This document shows, in pieces, positions 29,094-37,105 of a stretch of 64,000 nucleotides of DNA. The translations under genes were made by a program, and so were the position numbers. The notes under the pieces are model-generated. The model was given only the letters and a program-made list of their open reading frames with translations. It was not told the origin of the DNA and ran no database searches. Source of the DNA: Desulfuromonas sp. CSMB_57 (lineage in GTDB: Bacteria > Desulfobacterota > Desulfuromonadia > Desulfuromonadales > Syntrophotaleaceae). The stretch covers positions 1 through 64,000 of the forward strand of contig NZ_JAFCIY020000019.1 in assembly GCF_020194955.2 (NCBI RefSeq), in the 5' to 3' direction. Position 1 is the first letter of the stretch, and each line of letters opens with the position of its first letter.

Positions 29094-30935
29094 TTAAAAC
29101 ACTCCCTGCAAGGGTCCGCCCTTGGCGGCCAGGGCTTCGACGCGGGCGACGACGGCCGGATCTTCCTCCAGGGGGGCGGGGTGATGGGGCTTGAGGCGGG
29201 CGTCCAGCACCAGGGGCCCGTGGCAGCCCCAGTGCTTGTGCAGCACGAAGGCATCCACGCCGTAGAGGTCGACGGCCGGGTCGGAGCGGGTGAAGGAGAC
29301 CCAAAGGAAGTTGTCGAGGGTGCGGGAGCAGAAATCGCTGTCGTCCACCATGACGATCCAGGGAAACGCGCGCAGTCCGTGGCCCTCAGGGACCTGGCGG
29401 CAGAAAGCTTCCAGAGCCGGGTCGGTTTGGCCCCGGGGTTGGCCGGCCGACGGACCCTGGATGGCGAGCACCCCGGGCAGGGCCAGGCGCGGCCGACTGA
29501 AGCCGTCCGGCAGGGACAGGTCGCCGGGCACCTCCGTCGGCAGAGTTCGCAGAGGCGGACCGGCGGCGGCGATGATCAGCTTGGAGCCCTCGTGCAGGGC
29601 CGGCCCGTTGTAATCCAGGGTGTCGACGGTGGTGCGGGTCTGAAAATGCAGATCGCGGCGCCAATCGACCCGTTCCAGCAGATGCCGGAAGAAGGCCGCG
29701 ACATGGTGGATACGGAGGCCCGGGGCATCCTCGCCGGCGACCAGCAGCAGGAATTTGGCCAGGGACAGCTGCCCGGTGCCGAGCAGGGCATGGGCCTGAG
29801 TCAACAACTCCCGTGGCTGGCGGCGCGGCTCATAGGGCAGGTAGCGTTCGCTGCCCACGGCCAGCAGCAGGGGATGGACCCCGGCCGCATCCACGGCATG
29901 CACGGCGCGGATGCCGGGCACCAGTTTCGGCAGCAGGGGGCCGGTCAGTTCGTGGATCAGGGCGCCGAAGTTGCTGTCCTCCTGGGGCGGCCGGCCGACG
30001 CTGGTGAAGGGCCAGACGGCGCCGGGCCGGTGGGTGACGCGCTCCACCTTGAGCACCGGAAAATCGTGCCGCAGGCTGTAATAGCCAAGGTGGTCGCCGA
30101 AGGGACCTTCCGGCAGCAGACGGTTGGGGATGATGCTGCCGCTGATGCAGAAGTCGGCCTGGGCCGCTACCGGCAGTCCCGTCGCCGTGGGACAGAGTTC
30201 CATCCTTCGACCGCCGAGCAGGCCGGCGAAGGCGATTTCCGGCAGGGCCTCGGGCAGCGGCATGACGGCGGCCAGCATCAAAGCAGGGGGGCCGCCGACG
30301 AAGACATGCACCGGCAGGGGTCGGTCCAACTCCAGGGCTTCGGCGTGATGGATGCCGATGCCGCGGTGCAGTTGGTAATGCAGGCCGATTTCGCGGCCGG
30401 GCTGATAGTCGTTGCCGGTCAGCTGTACCCGGTACATGCCGAGGTTGGAGTGGCGCCAGCCGGGGCGGCCGGGGCTTTCGGAATAGACCAGGGGCAGGGT
30501 GATGAAGGCGCCGCCGTCCCCGGGCCAGGATTTGAGCAGGGGCAATTGGGAGATATGGGTGGCGTGCTGCAGCACCGGTGCCCGGCGCACCCGGCGCGGG
30601 TGCAGATGCCAGGCCGCGCCCAGGGCTTTCGGCCAAATTCCGGGCCGGCGCAGCAAAGCGGCCGGATCGGCACCGCATTGCAGCAGGCGCTGGAGCGTGT
30701 CGAGGGTATCCCGGAACAGGAAACGGCTGCGTTCCAGGGTTCCGAACAGGTTGCCGAGCATGGGAAAGGTGCAACCCCGCACCCGGGTGAAGAGCAGGGC
30801 CGGGCCGCCGGCCCGGCAGACCCGGCGCTGGATGGCGGCCACCTCCAGGTCGGCGTCCACCTCCTGGTCGATGCGCAGCAATTGCCCGGTGGATTCCAAA
30901 TCCTTCAGGCATTCACCCAGGTTGCGATAGCCCAT
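29094..30935 (-). CDS. UbiD-family prenylated-FMN decarboxylase
   Basis: A 613-residue UbiD-type decarboxylase. The prenyl-FMN and metal-binding motif EGPFGDHLGYYS (from residue 276) and the NLGMYR segment (164-169) are present. UbiD enzymes remove carboxyl groups from aromatic or unsaturated acids, in ubiquinone or menaquinone synthesis or in aromatic catabolism. At about 600 residues it is longer than E. coli UbiD and closer to the decarboxylases annotated for menaquinone biosynthesis, so a quinone role is plausible but not shown. No UbiX partner is in the window. The ribosome site is weak. Confidence 0.87.
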   Translation of the reverse strand: MGYRNLGECLKDLESTGQLLRIDQEVDADLEVAAIQRRVCRAGGPALLFTRVRGCTFPMLGNLFGTLERSRFLFRDTLDTLQRLLQCGADPAALLRRPGIWPKALGAAWHLHPRRVRRAPVLQHATHISQLPLLKSWPGDGGAFITLPLVYSESPGRPGWRHSNLGMYRVQLTGNDYQPGREIGLHYQLHRGIGIHHAEALELDRPLPVHVFVGGPPALMLAAVMPLPEALPEIAFAGLLGGRRMELCPTATGLPVAAQADFCISGSIIPNRLLPEGPFGDHLGYYSLRHDFPVLKVERVTHRPGAVWPFTSVGRPPQEDSNFGALIHELTGPLLPKLVPGIRAVHAVDAAGVHPLLLAVGSERYLPYEPRRQPRELLTQAHALLGTGQLSLAKFLLLVAGEDAPGLRIHHVAAFFRHLLERVDWRRDLHFQTRTTVDTLDYNGPALHEGSKLIIAAAGPPLRTLPTEVPGDLSLPDGFSRPRLALPGVLAIQGPSAGQPRGQTDPALEAFCRQVPEGHGLRAFPWIVMVDDSDFCSRTLDNFLWVSFTRSDPAVDLYGVDAFVLHKHWGCHGPLVLDARLKPHHPAPLEEDPAVVARVEALAAKGGPLQGVF

Positions 30936-30947
30936 GATGACTCAGAT

Positions 30948-31005
30948 GCCCCCAAGCTGTTGTTGGGGGGCCGAAACGCGGAAGGGGGGCCTGGCCCCCC
31001 TTCCA
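30948..31005 (-). terminator. Two stacked GC-rich stem-loops after the SHOCT lipoprotein gene
   Basis: A hairpin at 30981-31005 (GGAAGGGGGGCC against its complement) and a second at 30948-30972 (GCCCCCAA/TTGGGGGGC) fill the gap before ubiD. They probably terminate or attenuate minus-strand transcription from the upstream lipoprotein gene. No long T-run is present. Confidence 0.5.
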
Positions 31006-31028
31006 TGGTTTGCATCAACGCTGCGGAT

Positions 31029-32114
31029 TTACAGCGCCTCGAGGATCTCCTTGCGCTTGGCGCGGAATTCCTCTTCCGTCAGCAGGTTGCGATCGCGCAG
31101 GTACTGCAGGCGCCGCAGCCGGACCTCGAGGTCCTCGGCGCCGGGGACGACGGCCGGAGCGCGCGGTGCGGTCGGGGCGGGAGCCGGAGCCACAACCGGT
31201 GCGGCGGCCGGGGCCTGGCGCATGCGCTCCAGATCCTGCTTGACGGCTTCCAGTTCGCTGCGCAGGCGTTCCTGCTCGGCGCTGAGCTGGGCACTCTCTT
31301 CGCGCACCTGGCTGGCTTCCTGGAAGGCCGCCTTGGCCGCTTCGCCGGCTTCTTTCCGCACGGCGATGGCTGCTTTCCAGGTTTCCGGGTTCAGATCCAG
31401 GATCAGCCAATCATGGCGGACACGACCGTCGACGGTCGGCGTCTGCAGACCGGCCACGGGCACCGGCTGCCAGGCACGGGGGGCTTTTTCTCGGGAGGAG
31501 GGCGCCTTGTATTGACGGCTGCCCACTTCGAAGGGGAACATGCGTCGATCCAGGTTTTCTTCATAACCTTCATGCAGGGAGCCGATGATCAGGTTGAGCT
31601 TGCCGCCCTGAACGAAAACCCGCCCCGTGATGAAGGCGCGATCGTGGGAAAATCCGATAAGCCCGCGATGAACGCCGACGATGGCGAAGGTGACATCCTG
31701 GCGGGGTCCGGCCTGGGCCAGGCCCGCGCTGATGGCGTCGCCAAGAGTCTCGAGTTCCTGATTGGTGAACATGGGGGCCGGTTTCTCATCGCCCTGGATG
31801 CGGTCTGCCAGATTGCCAAGGATGGATCTCCCTTTGGGCTGGAACCGAACCTCTATGGAACCGAGCATGGTGCGCAGTTCGGCCGCATCGATTCGGGCGG
31901 GATGTTCATTGGGCGGCACGGTGCCGGCGGTCCGATCCTGGGCTTCGATGCGCACAAACTGGTCGCGGTGCTTCCAGATGTCGGTCTGGGTCTTGTCGTT
32001 ACCGCCTCCAAAAAGGGCGGTGCCGCACCCGGTCAGGCTCACGGCGGCCAGAATTGTCAAAAACATCCGCCAGGCAGGTTTTCTGCCCAGGTCAAACAGG
32101 TGCTGCTGACCCAT
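31029..32114 (-). CDS. Lipoprotein with C-terminal SHOCT domain
   Basis: A 361-residue protein with a late signal peptide and lipobox (SLTGC, Cys near residue 30). A middle domain of unknown family (about 40-240) has motifs such as ELETLGDAISAGLAQAG and RVFVQGGKLNLIIGSLHEG. A coiled coil follows (about 255-300), then an Ala/Pro-rich linker and a C-terminal SHOCT motif (RRLQYLRDRNLLTEEEFRAK). AGGAGAG precedes the ATG. Function unknown. The shape suggests an envelope scaffold that oligomerises through SHOCT. ATG at residue 17 is a possible alternative start. Confidence 0.75.
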   Translation of the reverse strand: MGQQHLFDLGRKPAWRMFLTILAAVSLTGCGTALFGGGNDKTQTDIWKHRDQFVRIEAQDRTAGTVPPNEHPARIDAAELRTMLGSIEVRFQPKGRSILGNLADRIQGDEKPAPMFTNQELETLGDAISAGLAQAGPRQDVTFAIVGVHRGLIGFSHDRAFITGRVFVQGGKLNLIIGSLHEGYEENLDRRMFPFEVGSRQYKAPSSREKAPRAWQPVPVAGLQTPTVDGRVRHDWLILDLNPETWKAAIAVRKEAGEAAKAAFQEASQVREESAQLSAEQERLRSELEAVKQDLERMRQAPAAAPVVAPAPAPTAPRAPAVVPGAEDLEVRLRRLQYLRDRNLLTEEEFRAKRKEILEAL

Positions 32115-32229
32115 TGCGCTCTCCTTTGATGGAATGGAAAGGGTTTGAACAGGAATTATTGCAGGATAATAAAATCGAACCGGACAGAGGTCAAACGATT
32201 TTTGATTGCATCGCCGGCTCCGGGAACAT

Positions 32230-32263
32230 GAAAAAAGCGGGTCGGCACCTTGCCGACCCGCTT
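32230..32263 (-). terminator. Terminator of the small lipoprotein gene
   Basis: On the minus strand, AAGCGGGTCGGCA and its complement form a 13-bp stem with a tiny loop, followed by TTTTTTCATG. This is a textbook intrinsic terminator 24 bases past the stop of the gene at 32287-32460, which supports that gene being real. Confidence 0.85.
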
Positions 32264-32286
32264 CATTTCATGCCCGAACAGGTCTC

Positions 32287-32460
32287 CTAGGGAGCATGGT
32301 GCTGTTCGTAGGCTTTCAGCCCCTCCTCTACAGGGTATTCCATCCCGCAGTGGGGGCATCGCATCAGGGTCCTGTCGCCGGGCACCCGAGGTGCCGGCTT
32401 GGCGCAGCCGGAGACCGCGAAAACCAGCAGCAGGGTAACCAGAACCATCGCTCTAGGCAT
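32287..32460 (-). CDS. Small lipoprotein with CxxC motif
   Basis: A 57-residue protein with an N-terminal signal and lipobox (VLVTLLLVFAVSGC, lipidated Cys19). The short mature part contains RCPHCGMEYPVEEGLKAYEQ, a zinc-ribbon-like half-site. AAGGA lies 8 bases before the ATG, and a strong terminator follows, so it is a complete single-gene unit. Only about 38 residues remain after processing. The CPHC pair could bind a metal with another subunit or be redox-active. No family recognised. Confidence 0.75.
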   Translation of the reverse strand: MPRAMVLVTLLLVFAVSGCAKPAPRVPGDRTLMRCPHCGMEYPVEEGLKAYEQHHAP

Positions 32461-32544
32461 GGTGAAAATCCTTTCGAACGGCCGGCGCTCCCGTCAGGGC
32501 AGCGGAACAGGGTGCCCACGGTGGGTCAACATTCTTCCCGATGC

Positions 32545-33753
32545 TTACCAGAGGAAGAAGGTACCGACGCTGAACATTTCCACTTCCCAGTTTGCGCCGT
32601 TGTGCCACTCGTGGTTGATGTAGCTGACTTCGCCCACCAGTTTCAGGTTGGGGGTGATGTCGTGGGTGATCATGCCGGTAACCATGCCCTGCTTCTTGAT
32701 GAAAGCATTGCCGCCAGCGCGAGCAGCTTCATCGGCGTCGGTTTCACCGAAGCGGTTTTCGCCATAGCTCAGGCCGAGTTTGGTCTTGCCTTCGTTGGGC
32801 ATGGTGTAGGTGATCTGACCGATGTAACCGAAGGACTTGCGCTCTTTGCCGTTGGCATCAAGGGAATCGGCGTCAAGCATGGTGTTGGTGCCGAGAGCCT
32901 TGCCATAGAAACCGGAGCCGCTCAATTCGAATGCGCCCATGCCGAGCACGAAACCGCCAGCGGTACCCCAGGCAGTTACATCGCCGGCCGTGCCGCCCTT
33001 GGCATCCTGCCAGAGAGCGTTGAAATAGACTTTGTAGGGGTTGTCGCCAATCTTGCCGGCATTGGAGATCTGCCCTTCAAGGCGAGGCATGTTGGTGACG
33101 TCTGCCGTGGTGTCGCCATCGATCACGCTCGGGTCATAGATGCCGAACTGAATCTTGGTGCCGTTCATGAATTCCGGGGTGGTGTAACGGATCTGGGAGT
33201 TGAAGTTCGGGTACAGGTAGCCGTAACCGATGCGGCCCAGGGTTACGCCGAGACCGGCATTGAGAGCTCCTGCCAGACGGCCGGCGCCCATCAGGGTCTG
33301 CTCGGTGAGCAGGTTGTCGCCCAGGAACAGGCTCAGGCCCTTGCCGATCATGAACTGGCCGAAGCAGCCGTCGACGGTGAAGAACACTTCACGCAGGTCG
33401 ATCTGGCTGTCGAAGCGGGCGTTCTTGCGGTTTTCATGGGCCGAGGAGGGGTAGAAGCCGATGCGGGCGCCCATGTCCAGGCCCTTCATGGTCGGGGCCT
33501 TGATGTTGAATGCGAGAATGTTGGGAAGGAAGCCGTTCTTGATGCGGAAGCCTTCCTGGTCGATGGCATAGGCGCTATTGACACCGTCGGGAATGTTGTC
33601 GCTGGTCTGATAAACCGCGAACAGGTTGACCATACCGTCGGTGCTGAAGGACCAGCCGTCGGAACCGCCGACGACGACGGCCGCATTAGCGGTGCCGGCC
33701 AGCAGGACCAGGGCCGCCAGTGCGGCCACAAAAGAGAATCTGCGAGATTTCAT
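32545..33753 (-). CDS. Outer-membrane porin (paralogue 1)
   Basis: A 402-residue beta-barrel protein with signal peptide (FVAALAALVLLAGTANA, cleaved before AVVVG). Alternating amphipathic strands run through the protein, and the C-terminal strand ends VGTFFLW, the aromatic terminus read by the BAM complex. The start at 33753 is set by AGGAGG. Its first half is nearly identical to the second porin (34466-35740), while the second half differs mainly in loop-like segments. It is expressed from its own promoter near 34125-34153 through a very long leader. Confidence 0.88.
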   Translation of the reverse strand: MKSRRFSFVAALAALVLLAGTANAAVVVGGSDGWSFSTDGMVNLFAVYQTSDNIPDGVNSAYAIDQEGFRIKNGFLPNILAFNIKAPTMKGLDMGARIGFYPSSAHENRKNARFDSQIDLREVFFTVDGCFGQFMIGKGLSLFLGDNLLTEQTLMGAGRLAGALNAGLGVTLGRIGYGYLYPNFNSQIRYTTPEFMNGTKIQFGIYDPSVIDGDTTADVTNMPRLEGQISNAGKIGDNPYKVYFNALWQDAKGGTAGDVTAWGTAGGFVLGMGAFELSGSGFYGKALGTNTMLDADSLDANGKERKSFGYIGQITYTMPNEGKTKLGLSYGENRFGETDADEAARAGGNAFIKKQGMVTGMITHDITPNLKLVGEVSYINHEWHNGANWEVEMFSVGTFFLW

Positions 33754-34124
33754 GGTGTTGCCTCCTGATTTCAATGTTGAAGACCATCGGTCGAACCGCC
33801 TCCGGCACGGCCGGAAGCGCGTGGGCGCCAATGCGCCCGGTACCAAAACCCATCCTTGCTTGCCGCCGGCGGAAACCCTTTTGCTTGGGGCCCCAAAGGC
33901 TCGTCGGTGTGGCCGCCGGACCTTTCCGGGTAAGAGGGCCGGAGTGGTAACCTGTCGGTTTCCGCTCCAGGGTTTTCATTCAGCGGCGGGGGTCGGTGTG
34001 CCGAACTCCCTGGATGTATGTTTCGGGGCGACTTGCCAGTTTTTACACCTCCTTTCCCGCCCCTCCGGGGTCTGAAGAAATAAACTGGCGTTTTACTCTA
34101 GGCAATTTCAGTGCCATGTGAGGG
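33754..34124 (-). other. Long structured leader of porin 1
   Basis: About 370 bases separate the predicted promoter from the porin 1 start. On the minus strand the leader holds several hairpins: CCAGGG...CCCTGG (34013 to 33967) enclosing TCGG-CACA-CCGA, then GGAG...CTCC, CCGG-N6-CCGG, and GGGCGC-ATT-GGCGCCC. Porin 2 has only about 75 bases here, and the last 16 bases before the ribosome site are the same in both. No known riboswitch core (cobalamin, GEMM, moco) is recognisable. It may be a regulatory leader or hold a small RNA. Confidence 0.45.
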
Positions 34125-34186
34125 AGTATAGCAGATCAACAGCGTTTTGTACGCGAATGACGGATTTTTTCTGTGCGAATGCACAG
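34125..34186 (-). promoter_or_regulatory. Porin 1 promoter with CRP/FNR-type operator
   Basis: On the minus strand there is a -10 TATACT (34130-34125) and a -35-like CGTACA (34153-34148) with a 17-base spacer. Upstream is the palindrome CTGTGCATTCGCACAG (34186-34171). The palindrome centre is 53.5 bases from the end of the -10, placing it near -60. The same arrangement occurs at porin 2, one base different. That spacing fits a class I activator. Confidence 0.6.
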
Positions 34187-34380
34187 TAGGGGAAAATATG
34201 CGGGATGGTGGGTGATCCAAAAAAGGACATAATGTAACAATTTTGACTGAATGTGTTACGCTTGGTGACAGTCTGACAGTTGGCCCGCTCTCCGAGGACA
34301 CCGGGAGATCCGGAATGGCGTCATGACCTGTCGGGCGGGAGAAGCTTACGGATGGCTCGGCGGCAAGTTCGGTATCAGAA

Positions 34381-34410
34381 AGGCGGGCCGGCTGAGAGCC
34401 GGCCCGCCTT
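34381..34410 (-). terminator. Terminator of porin 2
   Basis: A perfect 12-bp GC stem (AGGCGGGCCGGC and complement, loop TGAGA) lies 56 bases past the porin 2 stop, followed on the minus strand by TTTCTG. The flanks 34187-34380 show nothing else I can identify. Confidence 0.75.
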
Positions 34411-34465
34411 CCGGCATTCGCTGTATCCTGGTTTTCTTAGGGTCCTGGTTCTTGGACCTGGATGT

Positions 34466-35740
34466 TTACCAGAGGAAGAAGGTGCCGATGCTGAACATTT
34501 CCACTTCCCAATGGGCGCCGTTGTGCCACTCGTGATTGATGTAGCTGACTTCCCCCACCAGTTTCAGGTTGGGGGTTATGTCGTGAGTCACCATGCCGGT
34601 CAGCATGCTTTGGGATTTGATGAAAGCGACGCCGCCAAGTTGACGGTCTTCGCGGTCGGCGTCGGTTTCACCGAAATGGTTGGCGCCGTAGCTCAGGCCG
34701 AGCTTTGTCTTGCCTTCATTGGGCATGGTGTAGGTAACTTGGCCGATGTAGCCCCAGGATTTGCGCTCTTTGCCGGTAAAGTCCAGGGAGTCGGCGTCCA
34801 GCATGGTGTTGGTGCCGAGGGCCTTGCCGTAGAAGCCGGAGCCGGTCAGTTCAAAGGCTCCCATGCCGAGGACGAAACCGCCGCCGGTCCCCCAGGCGGT
34901 AACCCGCCCAAAGGTGTCGATCAGGATGCCATCGCTGTCCAGATACTGGCCGTCCTTGGCCTCCTGCCACATGCCGTTCAGGTAGACTTTGTAGGAATTG
35001 TTGTTGCCCCAGGTGCCGGCATTGGAGATCTGGCCTTCGACGCGCGGCATATTGGTGGTCGCAGCCGAAATGCTTTCGCCAAAGGCGTCAAGCGCCGGAA
35101 CTGTGGCAATGACACTCGGGTCAAAAATGCCAACCTGAATCTTGGTGCCGTTCATGAATTCCGGAGTGGTGTAACGGATCTGGGAGTTGAAGTTGGGATA
35201 CAGGTAGCCGTATCCGATGCGGCCCAGGGTCACGCCGAGACCGGCATTGAGAGCTCCGGCCAGGCGGCCGGCGCCCATCAGGGTCTGCTCGGTGAGCAGG
35301 TTGTCGCCCAGGAACAGGCTCAGGCCCTTGCCGATCATGAACTGGCCGAAGCAGCCGTCGACGGTGAAGAACACTTCACGCAGGTCGATCTGGCTGTCGA
35401 AGCGGGCGTTCTTGCGGTTTTCATGGGCCGAGGAGGGGTAGAAGCCGATGCGGGCGCCCATGTCCAGGCCCTTCATGGTCGGGGCCTTGATGTTGAATGC
35501 GAGAATGTTGGGAAGGAAGCCGTTCTTGATGCGGAAGCCTTCCTGGTCGATGGCATAGGCGCTATTGACACCGTCGGGAATGTTGTCGCTGGTCTGATAA
35601 ACCGCGAACAGGTTGACCATACCGTCGGTGCTGAAGGACCAGCCGTCGGAACCGCCGACGACGACGGCCGCATTAGCGGTGCCGGCCAGCAGGACCAGGG
35701 CCGCCAGTGCAGCCATAAATGAAAATCTGCGAGAGTTCAT
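34466..35740 (-). CDS. Outer-membrane porin (paralogue 2)
   Basis: A 424-residue porin with the same signal peptide and barrel features as paralogue 1, ending IGTFFLW. Residues from the start to about TPEFMNGTKIQ are almost identical to porin 1 at protein level, and about 440 bases are identical or nearly so at DNA level. After that the two diverge. Porin 2 has extra loop residues (PALDAFGESISAA, GQYLDSDGILIDTFG). The pattern indicates duplication followed by gene conversion of the 5' half. AGGAGG lies 6-7 bases before the ATG. A terminator follows. Confidence 0.88.
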   Translation of the reverse strand: MNSRRFSFMAALAALVLLAGTANAAVVVGGSDGWSFSTDGMVNLFAVYQTSDNIPDGVNSAYAIDQEGFRIKNGFLPNILAFNIKAPTMKGLDMGARIGFYPSSAHENRKNARFDSQIDLREVFFTVDGCFGQFMIGKGLSLFLGDNLLTEQTLMGAGRLAGALNAGLGVTLGRIGYGYLYPNFNSQIRYTTPEFMNGTKIQVGIFDPSVIATVPALDAFGESISAATTNMPRVEGQISNAGTWGNNNSYKVYLNGMWQEAKDGQYLDSDGILIDTFGRVTAWGTGGGFVLGMGAFELTGSGFYGKALGTNTMLDADSLDFTGKERKSWGYIGQVTYTMPNEGKTKLGLSYGANHFGETDADREDRQLGGVAFIKSQSMLTGMVTHDITPNLKLVGEVSYINHEWHNGAHWEVEMFSIGTFFLW

Positions 35741-35820
35741 GCCATTGCCTCCTGATTTCATAGGTGAAAAATATAGGGCCCATGGGCCGAAGCGGCAGAA
35801 AAAAACGATAGTTGATTTAA

Positions 35821-35883
35821 GGTATAGCACATGAGTAGAAAGTTGTACATAAGATACGGTTTATCGAATGTGCATGTGCACAG
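35821..35883 (-). promoter_or_regulatory. Porin 2 promoter with CRP/FNR-type operator
   Basis: The -10 is TATACC (35826-35821) and the -35-like element is TGTACA (35849-35844), with a 17-base spacer. The palindrome TGTGCACATGCACA (35882-35869) is centred 54.5 bases above the -10 end. GTACAA-N14-GCTATAC is shared exactly with porin 1. The remaining 35884-36098 is A/T-rich, and I see no gene in it. Confidence 0.6.
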
Positions 35884-36098
35884 CGGGCCTTGGAGGGAAT
35901 GAGATGCAGGAGGTAGAAAACTGATTGGCCAAAAATAGGCAAAGAGTAGTGGCAACCTTGCCATGGGATTTGATTAGGAAAGGAGCCAACCCTTTTAGCT
36001 AAGTCCGAAAAGGGCAAGGGGGGCGGGAAAATTAACCGTTTTTCGAAGGAATGCCTGAAGTCATGCTATGGCAGCTCAATTTTTAAGGGCCAAAAGCA

Positions 36099-36836
36099 TC
36101 AGTTTGAAGTTGCCAGCAGGCTGCGTAAAACCTCGCCGGCCATGGTCAGCCCAAATAGAGGAGGAATCCATGACGAACTGCCGAGGGTGACGCGCTGGCG
36201 ACCGGGTCCTGATGGAGAGGTTTCGCAGGGCTCCCCGGTCAGGGGACGGAATTCCTCCAGGGAATAGACCACCCGCACCCCGCCGCGGATGCCGCGTCTC
36301 CCCAGTTCCTTGCGCATCACCCGGGCCATGCGGCATTTCTGGGTATGGGACAAATCGGCGATGCGGATCAGGGTGGGATCGAGCTTGTTGGCTGCGCCCA
36401 TGGCGGAGATGACCGGAATATCGTGGGTTTTGCAGTATTCGATGAGATGCAGCTTGGCGGTGATGCTGTCGATGCAGTCCAGCAGGTAATCGAAGCCCCC
36501 GGCCAGCAGTTGGTCTGCGGTTTCGGCGCTGTAGAATACCGGGTGGGCCGTCACCCGGGCCTCGGGGTTGATGGCCAGGCAGCGTTCGGCCATGGCTTCG
36601 ACCTTGGGCCGGCCGATGGTGGTTTCGAGGGCATGAATCTGGCGGTTGATGTTGGAGGGTACGATACGATCGAAGTCGATGAGGGTCAGGCTCCCGACAC
36701 CACCCCGCACCAAGGCTTCGGTGGCATGGCTGCCAACCCCGCCAATTCCAACCACGGCCACGGACGCCCCGGCCAGCCGTTCCAGTCCGGAATCTCCCAC
36801 CAGCAATTTCAGGCGATCAAAGCGATGTTCATGCAT
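36099..36836 (-). CDS. tcdA: tRNA threonylcarbamoyladenosine dehydratase
   Basis: A 245-residue E1-like ThiF-family enzyme that converts t6A37 in tRNA to its cyclic form in an ATP-dependent step. It shows the nucleotide-binding VAVVGIGGVGSHATEAL, SNINRQIHA, DCIDSITAK and AMGAANKLDPT motifs typical of TcdA/CsdL. The catalytic-Cys region reads HTQKCRMARVMRK. No Shine-Dalgarno site is visible; the sequence directly before the ATG belongs to heptamer array C, so the native upstream region may have been replaced. Confidence 0.92.
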   Translation of the reverse strand: MHEHRFDRLKLLVGDSGLERLAGASVAVVGIGGVGSHATEALVRGGVGSLTLIDFDRIVPSNINRQIHALETTIGRPKVEAMAERCLAINPEARVTAHPVFYSAETADQLLAGGFDYLLDCIDSITAKLHLIEYCKTHDIPVISAMGAANKLDPTLIRIADLSHTQKCRMARVMRKELGRRGIRGGVRVVYSLEEFRPLTGEPCETSPSGPGRQRVTLGSSSWIPPLFGLTMAGEVLRSLLATSN

Positions 36837-36841
36837 AGGGG

Positions 36842-37105
36842 CAGGCTGAAGTCATAAAACCAGGCTAAAGTCCGAAGGCTGAAGACTGAAGTAAGGCATC
36901 TAACCTCTCAGGTTTGACGACTCACCGCTAAAAAAGACAGGCCAATCCTAACCCATTCGAGGACAAAATAGAAAGGATTTCCTTCAGTCTTCGGACTTCG
37001 GACTTCAGCCTGCCTTTAAATGGATTTCCTTCAGCCTTCAGCCTGCCTTTAAATGGATTTCCTTCAGCCTTCAGCCTGCCTTATCAGCCTTCAGCCTGCC
37101 TTCGT
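36842..37105. repeat. Heptamer repeat array C with 33-bp higher-order unit
   Basis: The left block (36842-36893) holds GCTGAAG, TCCGAAG and ACTGAAG units. The right block starts CTTCAGT, CTTCGGA, CTTCGGA, CTTCAGC (36982-37009). A 33-bp unit follows (a 19-base CTGCCTTTAAATGGATTTC plus two CTTCAGC), present twice in tandem (37010-37042 and 37043-37075). It then runs into the tatD coding end. The blocks are in opposite orientation, as in arrays A and B. Confidence 0.85.

Noticed and set aside
29034-32129. A long + strand open frame (over 1000 codons) opposite ubiD and the SHOCT gene
   Set aside because: It is antisense to two recognisable genes and to intergenic repeats. The translation is Gly/Gln-rich low-complexity shadow sequence typical of GC-rich DNA.
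32156-32359. A 67-codon minus-strand frame across the terminator
   Set aside because: It crosses a strong terminator hairpin and overlaps the better-supported lipoprotein gene in another frame.
33754-34124. A known riboswitch in the porin 1 leader
   Set aside because: I looked for cobalamin, GEMM and molybdenum-cofactor core sequences and found none, so it is left as an unclassified structured leader.
36982-37105. Short tandem repeats as a CRISPR array
   Set aside because: Units are 7 bp in direct tandem, with no spaced 25-40 bp repeats and no cas genes.
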